NCBI GenBank assembly: GCA_024691145.1
Contig: JAILNW010000282.1
Span: 1 to 7,982, forward strand
Direction: 5' to 3'
Length of the DNA stretch: 7,982 bases
DNA from: Lachnospiraceae bacterium
GTDB lineage: Bacteria > Bacillota > Clostridia > Lachnospirales > Lachnospiraceae
Shown here: positions 6,155 to 7,982 of the stretch, piece by piece
How positions within the stretch are numbered: the first letter of the stretch is position 1
Layout: the number at the start of each line of letters is the position of its first letter
Notes under the pieces: model-generated
Database searches by the model: none
Told to the model about the DNA's origin: nothing
What the model saw: only the letters and a program-made list of their open reading frames with translations
Made by a program: the position numbers and the translations under genes

Positions 6155-6212
6155 TATTCGCAGATGTGCAGATGGTCTGCGACTTGTTTAGAGGCTCCGG
6201 GAATAGTTACAT
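6148..6212. repeat. Nested inverted-repeat element behind ftsX (candidate REP/MITE-like element or structured RNA)
   Basis: ATGTAACTATTC (6148-6159) and GAATAGTTACAT (6201-6212) are perfect 12-bp inverted arms. Inside, TCGCAGA (6158-6164) pairs with TCTGCGA (6176-6182), leaving an unpaired stretch at 6183-6200. A direct repeat GCAGATG (6160-6166 and 6168-6174) allows an alternative hairpin: GCAGA (6168-6172) with TCTGC (6176-6180). The interior is visibly richer in G and C than the flanks. It begins four bases past the ftsX stop. No U tract follows on either strand, so it is not an ordinary terminator. Confidence 0.6.
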
Positions 6213-6216
6213 TTAA

Positions 6217-7137
6217 TTAAGATACGGTTCTCAATTTTCTAAACAACGTAAGCCATGTTCCAAAGATACCTATTCCAACTCCAACTCCTAATGAAAGTGG
6301 TGTTAATACTTTAAATATTTCGCTGCTCTTTACAAAATTCATTCCCAACGGAAGAACAAATTCAATCTTATCAAGTGCGTATGTTACAATCTTCTCATAA
6401 GCAAAATATAGAATTATAAGTGGTATAATGGCTCCACAAAATCCAATAATAATACCTTCTACAATAAATGGTCCTCTTACAAATCCATCTGTTGCTCCAA
6501 TCAACTTCATAATCTTTATCTCATCTGACCTTACAATAATACCATTTAGTACCGTAATACTTATAAGGAAAACCGATACTGCAAGTAACATAAGCATTAT
6601 AACAAAAGCAACTGTACTTACCACTGTATTAAACGAATGAAGCTTGTCCGCAAGTGACTCAGCATAATTAACAACCCTGACACCTTCAAGCCCCTTTAAA
6701 TATTTAACTAAAGAATCCTGCTTTGTTGCATCATCAATATGAATCTCATAGGAATCCAGATTCTGTAATGGGTTATCATCACCAAAAACCTTTTCAACTT
6801 CTTCTTTGTCTTCAGAGAAAAATTCTTCTTTAACACTGTTCCAGGCTTCATCAGATGAAGTGTACTCAACCTTAGTAACTTCTTTTCTAAGCAGTGCCTT
6901 TTCCTTAATATTATCCTTCATCTCCTGGGTTGCATCTTCCGTAAAAAATACCGTAACAGACAATGTACTTTCAGTCTTTTTAACCATGTAAGAAACATTA
7001 GTCATTACAAAATAAAAAATACCAAATAAAAACAAACATGCAACTATCGTACCTACAGAGGCAAGGGAAAATGCCTTATTTCTTTTTAAACTCTTTACCC
7101 CCTGTTTAACACTATAACTAACTGTGCTAATCTTCAT
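6217..7137 (-). CDS. ftsX: Cell division ABC transporter permease FtsX
   Basis: This 306-residue integral membrane subunit of the FtsEX complex passes ATP-driven conformational change to an extracellular peptidoglycan hydrolase. The topology is typical: a basic cytoplasmic N-terminus (KQGVKSLKRNKAFS), TM1 at about 23-46, and a large extracellular loop at about 47-170, the expected hydrolase contact site. TM2 spans about 172-199, TM3 about 224-247 and TM4 about 279-298. The conserved cytoplasmic coupling block SDEIKIMKLIGATDGFVRGP at 204-223 contacts FtsE. An upstream in-frame ATG (7164) lies inside ftsE. ATG 7137 has GGAGG at 7146-7150, eight bases away, and matches family N-termini. It overlaps ftsE by 11 bases, implying translational coupling. 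It is followed by the M23 hydrolase, its probable partner. Confidence 0.95.
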   Translation of the reverse strand: MKISTVSYSVKQGVKSLKRNKAFSLASVGTIVACLFLFGIFYFVMTNVSYMVKKTESTLSVTVFFTEDATQEMKDNIKEKALLRKEVTKVEYTSSDEAWNSVKEEFFSEDKEEVEKVFGDDNPLQNLDSYEIHIDDATKQDSLVKYLKGLEGVRVVNYAESLADKLHSFNTVVSTVAFVIMLMLLAVSVFLISITVLNGIIVRSDEIKIMKLIGATDGFVRGPFIVEGIIIGFCGAIIPLIILYFAYEKIVTYALDKIEFVLPLGMNFVKSSEIFKVLTPLSLGVGVGIGIFGTWLTLFRKLRTVS

Positions 7138-7982
7138 AGGAGTATCCTCCCTTCTGTTCATCACTAACTACTTTTCCTTTTTTAATCGCAATAACTCGCT
7201 TTTTCATGGCATCTACTATATCTACGTTATGAGTTACAACAATTACTGTAGTTCCATTTCTATTAATCTCTTCTAAAAGTTCCATAATCTCCCACGCTGT
7301 ATTAGGATCAAGGTTACCTGTTGGCTCATCCGCAAGAAGAATTGCTGGTTTATTAACAAGTGCTCTTGCAAGGGCTACTCTCTGCTGCTCTCCACCTGAT
7401 AACTCATCAGGCATAGAGTTTCTCTTGTCATAAAGTCCAACCATATTAAGCATCTCTGGTACAGTTCTTCTTATTTCCTTCTGACTCTTTTCCACCACTC
7501 TCATTGCAAACGCAACATTTTCATATACAGTTCTGTCTTTTAATAGTTTAAAGTCCTGAAAAACAACACCTATACTTCTTCTGAACTTTGCTATCTTCCT
7601 TCTATGAAGTCTTGTAAGTTCACGTCCATTAACATAAACTCTTCCACTTGTAGGCTGAATATCCCTCAGCAAAAGTTTCATGATAGTAGACTTACCGGAT
7701 CCACTCTTACCAACGATAAATACAAATTCACCTTTATCGACTCTGAAATTTACATTACTTAAAGCTTCAACATCATCCTGATATTTCATATATACTCTGT
7801 ACATCTCAATAATTGGTAAATCATTATCTGAGTAATCCTTAAGTATATCGAACTCACGCTTAATGTGTTTTCTATCATTATACTTTGCATATGCTTCAAC
7901 ATAAGACTGCTCACTGCTTCTTCTCTTTGTTGGAACATACTCGCTTATATACTCATCATCAGAATCATCGCCAAACTCATAT
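7127..7982 (-). CDS. ftsE: Cell division ATP-binding protein FtsE with N-terminal extension (5' end outside window)
   Basis: This is the ATPase subunit of the FtsEX complex on the cytoplasmic membrane face. Counting from the Met at 7804: Walker A GKSGSGKST (32-40), Q-loop VFQDFKLL with Gln83, signature LSGGEQQR (135-142), Walker B ILLADE (155-160), H-loop His192. DFKLLKDRTVYENVAF is characteristic of FtsE. The frame continues open upstream from that Met to the right edge, adding 59 codons with no ATG, GTG or TTG. Starting at 7804 would cut the first ABC beta-strand (PIIEMYRVY), and no ribosome binding site lies near it. The true start is therefore probably outside the window. The extension is charged (DDSDDEY, KRRSSEQ, DRKHIKREF) and resembles no domain I know. 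The stop at 7127 overlaps the ftsX start. Confidence 0.92.
   Translation of the reverse strand, partial: YEFGDDSDDEYISEYVPTKRRSSEQSYVEAYAKYNDRKHIKREFDILKDYSDNDLPIIEMYRVYMKYQDDVEALSNVNFRVDKGEFVFIVGKSGSGKSTIMKLLLRDIQPTSGRVYVNGRELTRLHRRKIAKFRRSIGVVFQDFKLLKDRTVYENVAFAMRVVEKSQKEIRRTVPEMLNMVGLYDKRNSMPDELSGGEQQRVALARALVNKPAILLADEPTGNLDPNTAWEIMELLEEINRNGTTVIVVTHNVDIVDAMKKRVIAIKKGKVVSDEQKGGYSYED
7146..7150 (-). promoter_or_regulatory. Ribosome binding site of ftsX, inside the end of ftsE
   Basis: GGAGG in minus-strand sense lies in the last codons of ftsE (the KGGYSY region), eight bases before ATG 7137. It decides for this start over ATG 7164 and supports coupled translation of the pair. Confidence 0.8.

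Noticed and set aside
6428..6991. Plus-strand frames of 70 and 61 codons opposite ftsX
   Set aside because: They are shadows of ftsX, whose membrane segments and conserved coupling block fix the minus strand.

Overview
The window looks like a chromosomal segment of a low-GC Gram-positive anaerobe of the class Clostridia, most likely a member of the Lachnospiraceae. This rests on AT-rich DNA, strong GGAGG-type ribosome binding sites, a class II (B. subtilis-type) aldolase, and the ftsE-ftsX-M23 hydrolase-S41 protease gene order. The genus cannot be fixed from the sequence. I see no rRNA, tRNA, CRISPR array, transposase or phage gene.

Right half (7982 down to 3181, minus strand): a cell-wall remodelling cluster transcribed right to left. 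ftsE (5' end outside the window) overlaps ftsX by 11 bases. After a 294-base gap comes a secreted coiled-coil M23 peptidoglycan hydrolase of the PcsB/CwlO/EnvC type. After a further 144 bases comes an S41 carboxyl-terminal processing protease. FtsE and FtsX form the membrane ATPase that drives the coiled-coil hydrolase. The protease may trim or degrade the hydrolase or its partners. The two gaps are not empty: each holds a long perfect inverted repeat, and the larger one also holds a near-ideal WalR-type box and a probable promoter.

Middle (2459-3136, plus strand): a PAP2-superfamily membrane phosphatase or phosphotransferase, the only plus-strand gene. It converges on the protease gene, and the two share a strong bidirectional terminator at about 3143-3173. 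Its promoter region is divergent from that of a 213-residue protein of unknown function (1575-2216, minus).

Left part (minus strand): the 213-residue unknown protein, then fba (class II fructose-bisphosphate aldolase) with its own promoter and terminator, then the N-terminal 168 residues of a rhomboid intramembrane protease that runs off the left edge.

Most of the content is conserved housekeeping. The items most worth a second look are the nested inverted-repeat element behind ftsX, the adjacent WalR-like box, the long N-terminal extension of FtsE with no internal start codon, and the unrecognised 213-residue protein.
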